The notes: generated from the letters alone by a model not told the origin. A stretch of DNA of 64,000 nt from AP-15 sp963812675 (GCA_963812675.1 CAWEWR010000019.1:6643-70642), one strand, 5' to 3'; counted from the first letter of the stretch, positions 52,115 through 61,191 are shown. Made by a program: numbers and translations.

Positions 52115-53988
52115 TGGCTGCTGACGGCGGGCCGCTCGCGACGCGGCGGGAAAAGGATCTCCTGCGGTTTCTGACCTGCGGATCGGTCGACGACGGCAAG
52201 TCGACCCTGATCGGGCGCCTGCTCTATGATTGCTCCCTGGTCCTCGACGACCAGATAGCGGCATTGGAGCGGGACTCGCGGCGGTTCGGCACCAATGGCT
52301 GCGATGTCGATTTCTCGCTGCTGCTGGACGGGCTCGAGGACGAGCGCCAGCAGCGGATCACGATCGATGTCGCCTACCGGTTCTTTGCTACCCGAGAGCG
52401 CGCCTTTGCGGTGGCCGATACGCCCGGCCACGAGCAGTACACGCGCAACATGGCGACCGGCGCCTCGACCTGCGAGCTCGCCGTGATCCTGGTCGATGCG
52501 CGCAAGGGCGTGCTGCCGCAGACCAAGCGACACGCTTTTATCAGCTCGCTGCTCGGCATCCACCACATCGTGCTGGCCGTCAACAAGATGGACCTCGTTG
52601 GATTTGACGAGCACTGCTTTGACGAGATCGCCACCCATTTTTCGGCCTTCGCAGCAGGCCTCGGCAACCCGTCGGTCCGCGTCATCCCTATCGCGGCGCG
52701 ATCTGGCGACAATGTCACCGAGCGGTCGTTGCGGATGCCGTGGTACCACGGACCGACCTTGCTCGAGCACCTTCATTCGGTCGAGGTGACCGGCGCCGAT
52801 GGCGGGCGGCCGTTCCGTTTCCCGGTCCAATGGGTCAACCGTCCGAACGGCGAATTCCGCGGTTTTTCCGGCACCGTCGTCTCCGGCTCGATCGCCCCGG
52901 GCGATGCGGTGCTGGTCGCGGGCTCGGGCCAGTCCGCGCGGGTTAAGGAGATTGTCACCTTCGATGGCACGCTCGCTCGCGCGGCGGAGGGGGACGCGGT
53001 CACCCTCACCCTCGACAGCGAGATCGACATCGCCCGCGGCGATCTCCTCGCCGACCCGCATGATCCGCCGGAATGCGTCGACCAGTTCGCCGCGCATGTG
53101 ATCTGGCTGAGCGAGCAGCCGATGGTGCCCGGCCGATCCTACCTGTTGAAGATCGGCACGCGCACGGTGCCGGCCACGATCACCACCCTGAAGCACCGGA
53201 TCGATACCGATACTCTGGCGCAGCTGGCGGACAAAACCCTCGGCCTCAACGAGATCGGGTTCTGCAATCTGTCTACCGCAGTACCGGTGGCGTTCGACCC
53301 CTACACCGCCAATCGCGATACCGGCGCCTTTATCCTGATCGATCGCTTGACGAACGAGACGGCCGGCGCCGGAATGGTCGCCTTCGGCCTGCGCCGGGCC
53401 AGCAACATCCAGTGGCAGGCGCTGACCGTCGGTCGCGAGCAGCGGGCCGTCCTGAAGGAGCAGACCCCCGCATTGCTGTGGCTGACCGGGCTTTCGGGCG
53501 CCGGCAAATCGACGATCGCCGACAGCATCGAAAAGAAGCTGCTGGCCGCGGGCCGGCACACGATGCTGCTCGACGGCGACAATGTGCGGCACGGGCTCAA
53601 CCGCGACCTCGGCTTCACCGATGCCGACCGGGTCGAGAACATCCGGCGCGTCGGCGAGGTCGCGCGGCTGATGACCGAGGCGGGGCTGATCGTGATCTGC
53701 TCGTTCATCTCGCCGTTCCGCGCCGAACGCCGGATGGTGCGGGAGCTGACCGCCCCCATCGCCTTCTTCGAGATCTTCGTCGACACCCCGCTCGACGAGT
53801 GCATCCGGCGCGATCCCAAAGGCCTCTACGCCAAAGCGAAGGACGGCAGGATCGAGAACTTCACCGGTCTCGACTCCGCTTACGAGCCACCCGACTCTCC
53901 GGAAATCCGCATTGCGACGGTCGGTGCGACACCCGAAGCCGCCGCCGAACACATTCTCGAGGAGCTGCGCCGGCGCGAGATCATCTGA
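52114..53988 (+). CDS. cysNC: Bifunctional sulfate adenylyltransferase subunit 1 / adenylylsulfate kinase
   Basis: 624 aa fusion of CysN GTPase and CysC kinase. CysN part: P-loop CGSVDDGKSTLIGRLLYDCS, effector region QQRITIDVAYRFF, DTPGHEQYTRNMATGAS, and VNKMDL guanine specificity, followed by two EF-Tu-like barrels. CysC part from about residue 455: LTGLSGAGKSTIADSIEKKL, DGDNVRHGLNRDLGFTDADR, FISPFRAERRMVRE and RDPKGLYAKAKDGRIENFTG. The enzyme yields PAPS from sulfate. Fusion of N and C is common in Alphaproteobacteria, including nodQ-like genes. Followed by a TSUP permease gene. Confidence 0.97.
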   Translation: MAADGGPLATRREKDLLRFLTCGSVDDGKSTLIGRLLYDCSLVLDDQIAALERDSRRFGTNGCDVDFSLLLDGLEDERQQRITIDVAYRFFATRERAFAVADTPGHEQYTRNMATGASTCELAVILVDARKGVLPQTKRHAFISSLLGIHHIVLAVNKMDLVGFDEHCFDEIATHFSAFAAGLGNPSVRVIPIAARSGDNVTERSLRMPWYHGPTLLEHLHSVEVTGADGGRPFRFPVQWVNRPNGEFRGFSGTVVSGSIAPGDAVLVAGSGQSARVKEIVTFDGTLARAAEGDAVTLTLDSEIDIARGDLLADPHDPPECVDQFAAHVIWLSEQPMVPGRSYLLKIGTRTVPATITTLKHRIDTDTLAQLADKTLGLNEIGFCNLSTAVPVAFDPYTANRDTGAFILIDRLTNETAGAGMVAFGLRRASNIQWQALTVGREQRAVLKEQTPALLWLTGLSGAGKSTIADSIEKKLLAAGRHTMLLDGDNVRHGLNRDLGFTDADRVENIRRVGEVARLMTEAGLIVICSFISPFRAERRMVRELTAPIAFFEIFVDTPLDECIRRDPKGLYAKAKDGRIENFTGLDSAYEPPDSPEIRIATVGATPEAAAEHILEELRRREII

Positions 53989-54027
53989 CCGAAGCAGCCG
54001 CTTCGTGCATGAGGGAACCGGCTCCAA

Positions 54028-54810
54028 ATGATCCACTCGGTCAACCTGCTCTATGCGATCTCCGGCTTTTGCGTCGGGCTGCTCGTCGGCATGACCGGGG
54101 TCGGCGGCGGCGCTCTGATGACCCCGCTGTTGATCCTCCTCTTCGGCATTCACCCGGCGACCGCGGTCGGCACCGACCTCCTCTATGCGGCGGCAACGAA
54201 GAGCGGCGGCACGCTGGTCCACGGCCTGAACCGGAATATAGATTGGCGCGTCGTCGGCCGGCTCGCCGCCGGCAGCGTTCCGATGACCGCCTTGACCTTA
54301 TTGGCGTTGTCGGGCTTCGGCCTCTACAGCGGCGCGGCCCGGGGACTGATCACGGCGGCGCTCAGCGGCTCCCTGGCTGCGACGGCTGCGGTGCTGATCT
54401 TCCGCAAGAGAATACAGGCGTTCTTCGCCGCCCATGTCGGCGAATTGAGCCCGCGCCGCACTGCAGCGCTGACCGTGCTCCTCGGCGCGGCGCTGGGAGT
54501 ATTGGTGTCGATCTCCTCGGTCGGCGCCGGCGCCCTCGGCGTGACCGCCATCATCCTGCTCTATCCGCGATTGCCGACGGCGCGCATCGTCGGCTCCGAC
54601 ATCGCTCATGCCGTGCCGCTGACCCTCGCCGCCGGCATCGGCCATTGGATGCTGGGCTCGATCGATTGGCATCTGCTCGGCTCATTGCTCGCGGGCTCGC
54701 TCCCGGGCATATTCATCGGCAGCTATGTGTCGGTGCGAGTTCCCGACGCGGTCTTGCGCTTCACATTGGCGGCGACCCTGCTCCTCGTCGCCGGCAAGCT
54801 CGTGCTGTAG
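54028..54810 (+). CDS. TSUP family (TauE/SafE) membrane permease
   Basis: 260 aa with about eight transmembrane helices in two repeats. Repeat motifs LVGMTGVGGGALMTPLLILL with HPATAVGTDLLYAAATKSGG in the first half, and LVSISSVGAGALGVTAIILL with IVGSDIAHAVPLTLAAGIGH in the second. TauE/SafE members export sulfite or sulfoacetate or move other sulfur anions. Its position 39 bases after cysNC fits a role in sulfur-anion traffic. Direction of transport is not decidable from sequence. Confidence 0.92.
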   Translation: MIHSVNLLYAISGFCVGLLVGMTGVGGGALMTPLLILLFGIHPATAVGTDLLYAAATKSGGTLVHGLNRNIDWRVVGRLAAGSVPMTALTLLALSGFGLYSGAARGLITAALSGSLAATAAVLIFRKRIQAFFAAHVGELSPRRTAALTVLLGAALGVLVSISSVGAGALGVTAIILLYPRLPTARIVGSDIAHAVPLTLAAGIGHWMLGSIDWHLLGSLLAGSLPGIFIGSYVSVRVPDAVLRFTLAATLLLVAGKLVL

Positions 54811-55172
54811 GGTAGGGGGCGATCGCCGGCCCGGCTCCGACGACCGCCGGAATTTCCCTGCCGACCGGGAAACCACGGGAAGATTTTTCCGTCTGCGGTA
54901 CTATGTCCTGCAAAACCAACAGCTTGCGGGCGAATCTTCGTATCACGGCAGGGAAATTTGGTTCCCTGCCGCGGGCTCCGGCAGGGAATTGGCAGGGAAT
55001 TGCCGACAATGCCTTGCCCCGCCGCGGCCGGCCACCACAAGGGAACGAGAAACAGACCCATCTCTCCGCCTTTCAAAATCCGATAAAGGGGATAATCCTA
55101 ACGCGGAAGTTGGCCTTTTGTGGGGCGCTGTATCGGAACTGCGGAATAGATGCGCCGGAGGGTTTGCGCTTG
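54811..55172. repeat. GGCAGGGAA-rich repeat region
   Basis: No gene. The motif GGCAGGGAA or its complement TTCCCTGCC occurs at least five times between 54850 and 55000, including a perfect 10-base inverted repeat CGGCAGGGAA (54946-54955) / TTCCCTGCCG (54962-54971). To my recollection, similar tracts are found between genes in Bradyrhizobium and relatives, often near gene duplications. It adjoins the decayed GH99-like copy. Confidence 0.6.
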
Positions 55173-55486
55173 ATGCTGCGCCATAGGCGTGGATTAGTCG
55201 CCTTGTTTTTGCAAGCGCTGGTGGTCATTCCCTCGGGCCTGGCGTGGGCCCAGGCCCCGGGCGGCGCGGCCCATTTCTACACGACATTGCGCGGCATCCA
55301 CGTTGCCGGCTATCGGGGCTCGTTCGCGTGCCCCGGCGACGCCGTGTCGGGTTGGGGGTTTGCGGTTCTGGGACCGGGACATCCCGAAGAGGCGACCTGC
55401 TCGGGGCCGTCAATCAACTATCGAAGACGGTTCAGAACCGTCGATCGGATCAATAAACCTCAGGTGTATCGAGGTTATCGCGTAAC
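55173..55486 (+). pseudogene. Decayed, internally deleted copy of the GH99/GH71-like gene
   Basis: From ATG 55173 it encodes a signal peptide and start nearly identical to the intact gene at 57.5 kb: IPSGLAWAQAPGGAAHFYTT, then LRGIHVAGYRGSFACPGD. Here about 150 codons are missing. A shifted frame then shows VGGLRFWDRDIP, matching VWGLGFKDRNIS of the intact copy, before the similarity ends near 55400. The open frame continues to 55628 with sequence lacking similarity to the intact copy. Non-functional. Confidence 0.75.
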
Positions 55487-55616
55487 AGAAGTAGTCAACA
55501 GTTTTCCAGAACATTCTAACAATTCGATCCCGCATAAGGCATACCCATCGTTGCGCAGAGAGGATGAACAAAATACTGTATTGGAAGCCCACTTCCCAGG
55601 ACTGGCAATCGCAGTC

Positions 55617-56441
55617 TTAATCAATTGAAGTGTGCTCGTTGCGGGTAGTATGACGCGATGACGCGCTTGTGCTTGAGCCTGCATCCTTTACCTCAGATAA
55701 AATCAGTCCACGGTCGCGTAGGCTGACGTGCCCACCCCGACCGATGATCAGATGGTCATGCACAAGTATTTGAAGCGACGCGGCCGCCTTGATGATGTCC
55801 TGAGTCACGGTAATGTCCGCAGCGGAAGGACTTGGGTCACCGGAGGGATGATTGTGTACGAGGATTAGAGCAGAGGCTCCTAACTCAAGGGCGCGTTTGA
55901 TCACTTCGCGGGTGTAAACCGGGGTATGGTTGACCGTGCCTCGCTGTTGCCGCTCGTCTTTAATCAATGCATTCTTTCGGTCGAGAAATAGTATATGAAA
56001 CTGCTCAACACTGCTGTAAGCGATTTGCGCGTTGCAATACTCGATCAATTTGTCCCATGAACCGACCACAGGACGCGCATGCAACTCCGCCCTCATGAAT
56101 CGCAGCGCGACCTCACGGACAAATTTCACCCCTGCTATTGCGGGCAAGCTCAGTCCGGCAGCTGCGAGCGCATCGGTTTCGGCACTCATGACTTCGGCAA
56201 GGCTGCCAAAACGGTCTAGCAACTCTCCAACAAGGGATTCAACGTCAGCATGCGGATTGCTGGTGAACAGCATCACCTGGAGCAGTTCGTAATCGGGAAG
56301 GTTTTCCGCTCCCGCTCTTATTAAACACTGGCGCAGTCGCCGTCTCCGTTCAAATGTTGGGCGAATACTGCCTATTAACGAGGTAAGGCGCCCTAGATCT
56401 TGACCGGGTTTTGGCCCTACGGGTTTCTCGCCAGTATTCAT
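55617..56441 (-). CDS. radC: RadC family JAB/MPN-domain protein
   Basis: 274 aa. UPF0758/RadC protein: an N-terminal HhH-like part (RRRRLRQCLIRAGAENLPDY, ELLQVMLF) and a JAMM metalloprotease-like domain with SVEQFHILFLDRKNALIKDE and the complete metal motif ILVHNHPSGDPSPSAADITV (H196, H198, D209). Family proteins are named for DNA repair but the function is unproven; many sit on mobile elements. The C-terminus runs 24 Ser/Thr-rich residues past the usual SLRDRGLI end (SSTSASSRHTTRNEHTSID). Local GC is lower than in most of the window. Confidence 0.92.
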   Translation of the reverse strand: MNTGEKPVGPKPGQDLGRLTSLIGSIRPTFERRRRLRQCLIRAGAENLPDYELLQVMLFTSNPHADVESLVGELLDRFGSLAEVMSAETDALAAAGLSLPAIAGVKFVREVALRFMRAELHARPVVGSWDKLIEYCNAQIAYSSVEQFHILFLDRKNALIKDERQQRGTVNHTPVYTREVIKRALELGASALILVHNHPSGDPSPSAADITVTQDIIKAAASLQILVHDHLIIGRGGHVSLRDRGLILSEVKDAGSSTSASSRHTTRNEHTSID

Positions 56442-56935
56442 GAATCAAGGGACCACAAACCTGTGATTTACTTACGAGGATTATGGAGTAACAGAAATCG
56501 GGTGAATGGTGAAGTACGAAAGTCTAAAATAAAATTCAATCACCTATTCGGCACGTTGTTTCATGCCGCTGTTCGCAAAATTAGAAACCAATACCTGTGC
56601 TTTCGGGACGAGTTTTTGACGGACGAAGTCGAAACGGCGCTCGAAAAAATCGGCAGGCGGGCGATCGAGGTCAAGCGCTCTGATGTCGGCTCGCGTTCCC
56701 TTGTCGAAGCGCACCTTTGCCTGGCTCAATCGCGACCTATGTCTCAACAAAAGATTTTGAGTTGTATTGTATATGGAACGATGATCAGATGTTTACATCC
56801 TCATATCCAATAGAGCTGGCCTGCTAGCGATCCTTTAGGTTTGGGCGCCTCGATCGAAAAGAGGAGTGGCCCATTGCTGGGCACACTCCCGGGTGCGTAT
56901 CAGACGTTGGGTGACTCGGATGGCGGAACAGGTTA
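56442..56935. other. Lower-GC intergenic stretch, nothing recognised
   Basis: About 490 bases with clearly more A and T than the flanking kilobases. A minus-strand frame (56544-56750) reads ALDLDRPPADFFERRFDFVR but has no start signal or known relative. Possibly the remains of a lost gene. Confidence 0.4.
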
Positions 56936-57214
56936 TTAAGTAGATGTCACCTGAATTACGAAAGTACCGGTCTCTTTCCAGCGCTCCATTTGTGCGACCC
57001 CGTGCACCCGCACAGAATAAAATCCGGGTGCGATCGACGCGCGGGTGGTCATGAGGCTATTTCCTGAATTCACGAAGTAACCAGCAGAATTTTGAGTCAA
57101 CTGAAATTTGGTAGCCATGTTATTGCCCGATTGGTCGTATAACGCCAACTGGCCGATGATGGTATTCGCTGGTGCCTTAGTCGAAATTACCAGATTGCTT
57201 AGGCTCATGGACAT
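56936..57214 (-). CDS. Stand-alone cadherin-like/Ig-like domain protein, 92 aa
   Basis: Begins ATG 57214 with a perfect AAGGAG eight bases upstream. One beta-sandwich-like domain only: SNLVISTKAPANTIIGQLAL, then SGNNMATKFQLTQNSAGYFV, TTRASIAPGFYSVRVHGVAQ and a final strand GTFVIQVTST. This is the pattern of single repeats from large cadherin-like or hemolysin-type surface proteins (APAxTxxGxL...FxLTxNxxGxF). There is no signal peptide, no calcium-binding repeats and no long partner gene, so it is either a tiny independent protein or a surviving fragment that kept its own start. Function unknown. Confidence 0.65.
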   Translation of the reverse strand: MSMSLSNLVISTKAPANTIIGQLALYDQSGNNMATKFQLTQNSAGYFVNSGNSLMTTRASIAPGFYSVRVHGVAQMERWKETGTFVIQVTST

Positions 57215-57495
57215 AAGCTGCTCCTTATTTAAAAACAGTGCGATTATAGCATAAGTCGAGTGATATTGTCAATATCGAAAATTGGTCACAGCGATTGATG
57301 CAATCGATGAGAAGGCGAAATCGCGAAAAATTTCCATGCGTTATGCCGGCGGTTTCACGATCGAGGTACACTGCCCTGCCACCGGTGCCGCGCTATATTC
57401 TCCGTTCCGCAGATCGTAACCGTCCCGGAGCAGTTCGGTCTCGCTTTGACCGGGTGCTGCGGTACCGTCGCCACATGGGCTTTGAGGGAAGGTTT

Positions 57496-58788
57496 ATGCT
57501 GCGTCACGCGCAGGGATTCGTCGCCTTACTTTTGCACGCGCTGATGCTCATCCCCTCGGGCCTGGTGTGGGCCCAGGCACCGGGCGGTGCAGCCCATTTC
57601 TACACGACATTGCGGGGCATCCACGTTGCCGGCTATCAGGGCTGGTTCGCCTGCCCCGGCGACGGCGCCAAAGGAGTGGGATGGGGCCATTGGTTTCGCG
57701 GCGGCAGCGATCCGCAGGACCCGAACTCGCTGGCGATCGACCTGTGGCCCGACACCTCCGAACTCGACGAGGACGAACGCTGCCCGACCGCCTTCCGCCT
57801 GCCCTCCGGCGCGCCCGCCTTTCTGTTCTCGGACCAGAACCCGAAAACCGTCGCGCGCCATTTCGCCTGGATGAAAGAGTACGGCATCGACGGCGCCGCG
57901 ATGCAGCGGTTCGTGACGGGACTCGCCCGAGCGGATCTCAAGGGGAATTTCGACACCGTTCTAGAAAACGCGAGGGCAGCCGCCGAGGCGAACCGCCGCG
58001 GCTTCTTCGTAATGTACGATCTTTCGGGCACGAACGGCGACGCTGCGCTGCATGCCATCGAGCAAGATTGGCCGCACCTGACAGTTGACCTTCACCTGAC
58101 CGACAGCCTGGCCTACATCTTTGACCGCGGCAAACCAATCGTCGGCGTTTGGGGGCTGGGGTTCAAAGACCGCAACATAAGTGCCGATCAGGCGGAGGCA
58201 ATCATCCGCTATTTCCGTACGGCGAGCGTACCGGCTACCGTCCTCGGCGGGGTTCCCGCCTCTTGGCGCAACCTCGACGGCGATGGCCACTACGGCAACT
58301 CGCGCACCGAGCCGCAATGGGCCGCGGTATACCGCTCGCTCGACATTATCAGCCCGTGGTCGGTCGGCAGGTTTGGCGACAATAAGGGAGCGGATAACTT
58401 CGCGCGGCTGCGCGTTTTCCCAGATATTGCCGAGACCCAGCGGATCGGCATCGAATACATGCCCGTGGTGTTTCCCGGTTTCTCCTGGGCCCATGGTGCC
58501 GGGCGGGAGCGCAAGTCACCACTCAACGTCATGCCCCGGCGATGCGGAGCGTTCTATCAGCGCCAAATCGACAATGCGATAAAGGCAGGCGCCCAGATGC
58601 TCTACACGGCGATGTTCGACGAGATCAACGAAGGCACGGCAATATTCAAACTCGCAGCAGACGCCGACCAGGAGCCGACCGGTACTGATCTCTTCGCGCT
58701 GAACGCCGACGGGTGCCGTGCCGCCGGCAGCGACATGTACCTGCGTTTTGCGGGCGAAGCGACACGTGCATTGCGGAAGCCACCTTAG
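57496..58788 (+). CDS. GH99/GH71-like secreted glycosidase family protein (xylosidase/arabinosidase type)
   Basis: 430 aa from ATG 57496 with AGGGAAGG just upstream; ATG 57475 is possible. Signal peptide LLHALMLIPSGLVWAQA. The mature protein has the family signature: GIHVAGYQGWFACPGDGA, LAIDLWPDTSELDEDERCPT, HFAWMKEYGIDGAAMQRFVT, FFVMYDLSGTNGDAALHAIE, PIVGVWGLGFKDRNISADQA, MPVVFPGFSWAHGAGRERK and AGAQMLYTAMFDEINEGTAI. Such proteins are (beta/alpha)8 enzymes related to endo-alpha-mannosidases and alpha-glucanases; acidic residues in the last motifs are likely catalytic. It is exported, so probably acts on extracellular or imported glycans. A decayed copy lies upstream. Confidence 0.88.
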   Translation: MLRHAQGFVALLLHALMLIPSGLVWAQAPGGAAHFYTTLRGIHVAGYQGWFACPGDGAKGVGWGHWFRGGSDPQDPNSLAIDLWPDTSELDEDERCPTAFRLPSGAPAFLFSDQNPKTVARHFAWMKEYGIDGAAMQRFVTGLARADLKGNFDTVLENARAAAEANRRGFFVMYDLSGTNGDAALHAIEQDWPHLTVDLHLTDSLAYIFDRGKPIVGVWGLGFKDRNISADQAEAIIRYFRTASVPATVLGGVPASWRNLDGDGHYGNSRTEPQWAAVYRSLDIISPWSVGRFGDNKGADNFARLRVFPDIAETQRIGIEYMPVVFPGFSWAHGAGRERKSPLNVMPRRCGAFYQRQIDNAIKAGAQMLYTAMFDEINEGTAIFKLAADADQEPTGTDLFALNADGCRAAGSDMYLRFAGEATRALRKPP

Positions 58789-58867
58789 GTAGCGCACCGG
58801 CTCGCCAGTCCACGCGCAACTTGGATAATGAACCCGGCACGCACTGCAAGACGATCTTGTCTCCCAC

Positions 58868-59905
58868 CTATTTTTTGACAAGGATACTATTGGAAATCAT
58901 GTTACGACTTCCGACTAAATTGTCCTCCCGCACTTCCATCACTCGACAACCTTGCTCCTTGATAATCTCAAAAAGCTCGCGTTGCGGAAATACGTGCATT
59001 TCCATCTTGGTGTTATCCATAAACTCTTTCAAATACGTCTTTGAATTGAATCGATAGCCTAAAGCAGAGGTTGGGACTTGAAAGTATGCAATTCCGCCAT
59101 CTCTCAATTTTGATAATATTTTTTTGAGCAGGATACCGATGACCGGGGGAGGGTTGTGTTGCAAAACAATCACGGAGTAGAACACGTCAAAATTTGGTAA
59201 CAAGTCAAAAGATTTGATGGATTCGAGTTTACGAAATTCCACCACTTTCCGAGCCGACGAAGTCAAAGCATTGCGCGCAAGCTCAAGATGCGGCGCTGAG
59301 ACGTCGACTGCAATAATTTTGGGAAAAATCTCTGCAAGCTTTACCGTAACACGACCGACTCCGCAGCCAAGCTCAAAACAATCTTGAAATTGGGTTATAT
59401 CGATCGAATTTCGTCGTAATGTTTTTTGAAAGACTTTCAAGCTGCTGGAGCCAGAAGCGAAGAATTCTGCGGCATATTGGTTAAATTTACCCGACTTGAA
59501 CTTCTCATTGGTTAACACCGAATAATGTGGCTCTGTGGTTCCCAGGTCTGACCAGACGCGTTCAACGTGTGCGTATAACAACGCGAGCGTATCATCATCA
59601 ACTTTGGTTTCGATGCAGTCAACGTCCCAGTCAAGGGGCTTCAGCATACCTCCAACGCTTTTGATCAAGTTGTGACGGAACTCCGCAGATCTGATGAAAG
59701 TGTCTCTCATTTCTTTGAATTGCATTCGTTTGCTTATTATATTTTCAACCACGGCCGAATTCTCCGGCTCACGTCCGAGGATCAGTCTGTAAGCCATGAT
59801 CACATCCTGCTCGGACGCGATGCTCTCGCGCGGAGATTTTTGAAAGCGAATATCACGCACTCGGTCCATTTGGCTTTTCCTTCCTCCGGGTTGACGTTCG
59901 ATCAA
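58868..59905 (-). CDS. SAM-dependent methyltransferase with N-terminal DUF4214-like module
   Basis: 345 aa. Residues about 30-80 (DVIMAYRLILGREPENSAVV, then MRDTFIRSAEFRHNL) form the FLRREAD/DUF4214-like helical module seen in many glycan-modifying and surface proteins. The C-terminal half is a class I methyltransferase: DCFELGCGVGRVTVKLAEIF, KIIAVDVSAPHLELARNALT, FDVFYSVIVLQHNPPPVIGI, LSKLRDGGIAYFQVPTSALG. Clearly lower GC than the window average, suggesting transfer. It follows the pyruvyltransferase gene on the same strand with a 36-base gap; likely modifies the same glycan. Confidence 0.88.
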   Translation of the reverse strand: MIERQPGGRKSQMDRVRDIRFQKSPRESIASEQDVIMAYRLILGREPENSAVVENIISKRMQFKEMRDTFIRSAEFRHNLIKSVGGMLKPLDWDVDCIETKVDDDTLALLYAHVERVWSDLGTTEPHYSVLTNEKFKSGKFNQYAAEFFASGSSSLKVFQKTLRRNSIDITQFQDCFELGCGVGRVTVKLAEIFPKIIAVDVSAPHLELARNALTSSARKVVEFRKLESIKSFDLLPNFDVFYSVIVLQHNPPPVIGILLKKILSKLRDGGIAYFQVPTSALGYRFNSKTYLKEFMDNTKMEMHVFPQRELFEIIKEQGCRVMEVREDNLVGSRNMISNSILVKK

Positions 59906-59941
59906 TCAACTTGGCGGACTCTTCGGTAGGCGGGATCCGCC

Positions 59942-61159
59942 CTAAGCCATTCCCGTGGTTCCGGGAATGAAAGCAAGCGCTTTGCTTAACCCATCTAGAA
60001 ATATCTTTCGATCTTTGTCCAAATGAATGTTCGGCGGAGAATATTTTATGCTAGCACCCACCGCGTTTGCTACTGAGGTTGAAAAAGATAGATTGTTACC
60101 GTAGCGTGCCAACAAGTCAGAGCACTTTTGTTCGCGTAACCCGAAGACACGTTTTCCGCGGAGCATCGCTAGAATGCAACCGTGATATCGCATTGAAAGC
60201 ACCAGATCTGCCTCATCAATCATGGTAATTAAATCGCTGACAAAATAAATTGGTAGAGCACTTGGAAGGTGTTCAATAATTGGGAAATCCATATGCGGCT
60301 CTATGAAGCAAGCAATGTCATCCGTTTGGGAGATATTACTGCATAGAGCAAAAAAATCTGCCGAGTTTACATATTTCAACACCCACAATCTTCGATCACT
60401 TGACTGTCGTGAGGAAGAACACTCATCGTGCTGATTAAGGTATGACGCATCACACAGTACAGGATCAGGGACGAAGGCGGGTTCTCTCTCAAAGTTGCGG
60501 AACGTAGCGATCGAGTCATCGTCCCGACCGGAAACATAGACCGCCTTACGGATCAAGTTTTCAGCTTTGCTCGCCACGGGTTCCGCAGCACCCACGCCGA
60601 TAAGCGCGACCGGGACCTGCAGCATCGTCTGCCATTTAGCGTCGGTTAACGGGTCATGAGGATGCGACAGGAGGCCTCCGCCCCCGATGATAAGCAGGTC
60701 GAACGAATTGACGATACCCGGCGTGAAGATGGCATCGGGTTGTAACGTCAATTGATGCGCGAACGGATACGGAGCGGGTAAGGCCGAGCATGCCCAGACT
60801 TCAATCTCGGGCCGGAGAAACTTTATTGCTCGGGATAATGAGGATGCCTGAATTGCATCACCCAGGTTTCCATTTCCATAAGCCCCGAAGAGAAGGACCC
60901 GCGGATGGTTTGGTGATGCGAGTGCCCGCCCCGCCGCATAAGCCGGCGACCGTGCGAGTCTTCGAAATTCTGCGCTGGAGAGGAACTCCAGAAAGAACTT
61001 GTCGATGTCATCGCGGGCCAGGAATCTCGTCAAGCCATTCGGATCTGGGTCACGCTGCAAGGCGACTCGATAGAGGGCGCGTATATAGGACTCTTTATTC
61101 ATGTCGCCGGGCGCACGTAGATCCGGCAGTCGGAGTGCTGTTCGCGCATCTCTGTTCAT
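59942..61159 (-). CDS. Polysaccharide pyruvyltransferase family protein with N-terminal DUF4214-like module
   Basis: 405 aa from ATG 61159 (ATG 61102 is an alternative). N-terminal module: ESYIRALYRVALQRDPDPNG, then FFLEFLSSAEFRRLA. The rest is the polysaccharide pyruvyltransferase/CsaB fold: VLLFGAYGNGNLGDAIQASS, FDLLIIGGGGLLSHPHDPLT, VPVALIGVGAAEPVASKAEN, YVSGRDDDSIATFRNF and IDEADLVLSMRYHGCILAML. Such enzymes add pyruvyl ketals to surface polysaccharides or act as atypical glycan transferases. The 3' two thirds is much more AT-rich than the 5' third. Sits between the glycosyltransferase and methyltransferase genes, all minus strand. Confidence 0.88.
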   Translation of the reverse strand: MNRDARTALRLPDLRAPGDMNKESYIRALYRVALQRDPDPNGLTRFLARDDIDKFFLEFLSSAEFRRLARSPAYAAGRALASPNHPRVLLFGAYGNGNLGDAIQASSLSRAIKFLRPEIEVWACSALPAPYPFAHQLTLQPDAIFTPGIVNSFDLLIIGGGGLLSHPHDPLTDAKWQTMLQVPVALIGVGAAEPVASKAENLIRKAVYVSGRDDDSIATFRNFEREPAFVPDPVLCDASYLNQHDECSSSRQSSDRRLWVLKYVNSADFFALCSNISQTDDIACFIEPHMDFPIIEHLPSALPIYFVSDLITMIDEADLVLSMRYHGCILAMLRGKRVFGLREQKCSDLLARYGNNLSFSTSVANAVGASIKYSPPNIHLDKDRKIFLDGLSKALAFIPGTTGMA

Positions 61160-61191
61160 AGTCAGGCCGTAGCGGATGCGTAGCGCGTATC

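Noticed and set aside
56544..56750. 68-codon minus-strand frame in the low-GC gap
   Set aside because: No start signal and no recognisable relative; could be a relic but cannot be supported.
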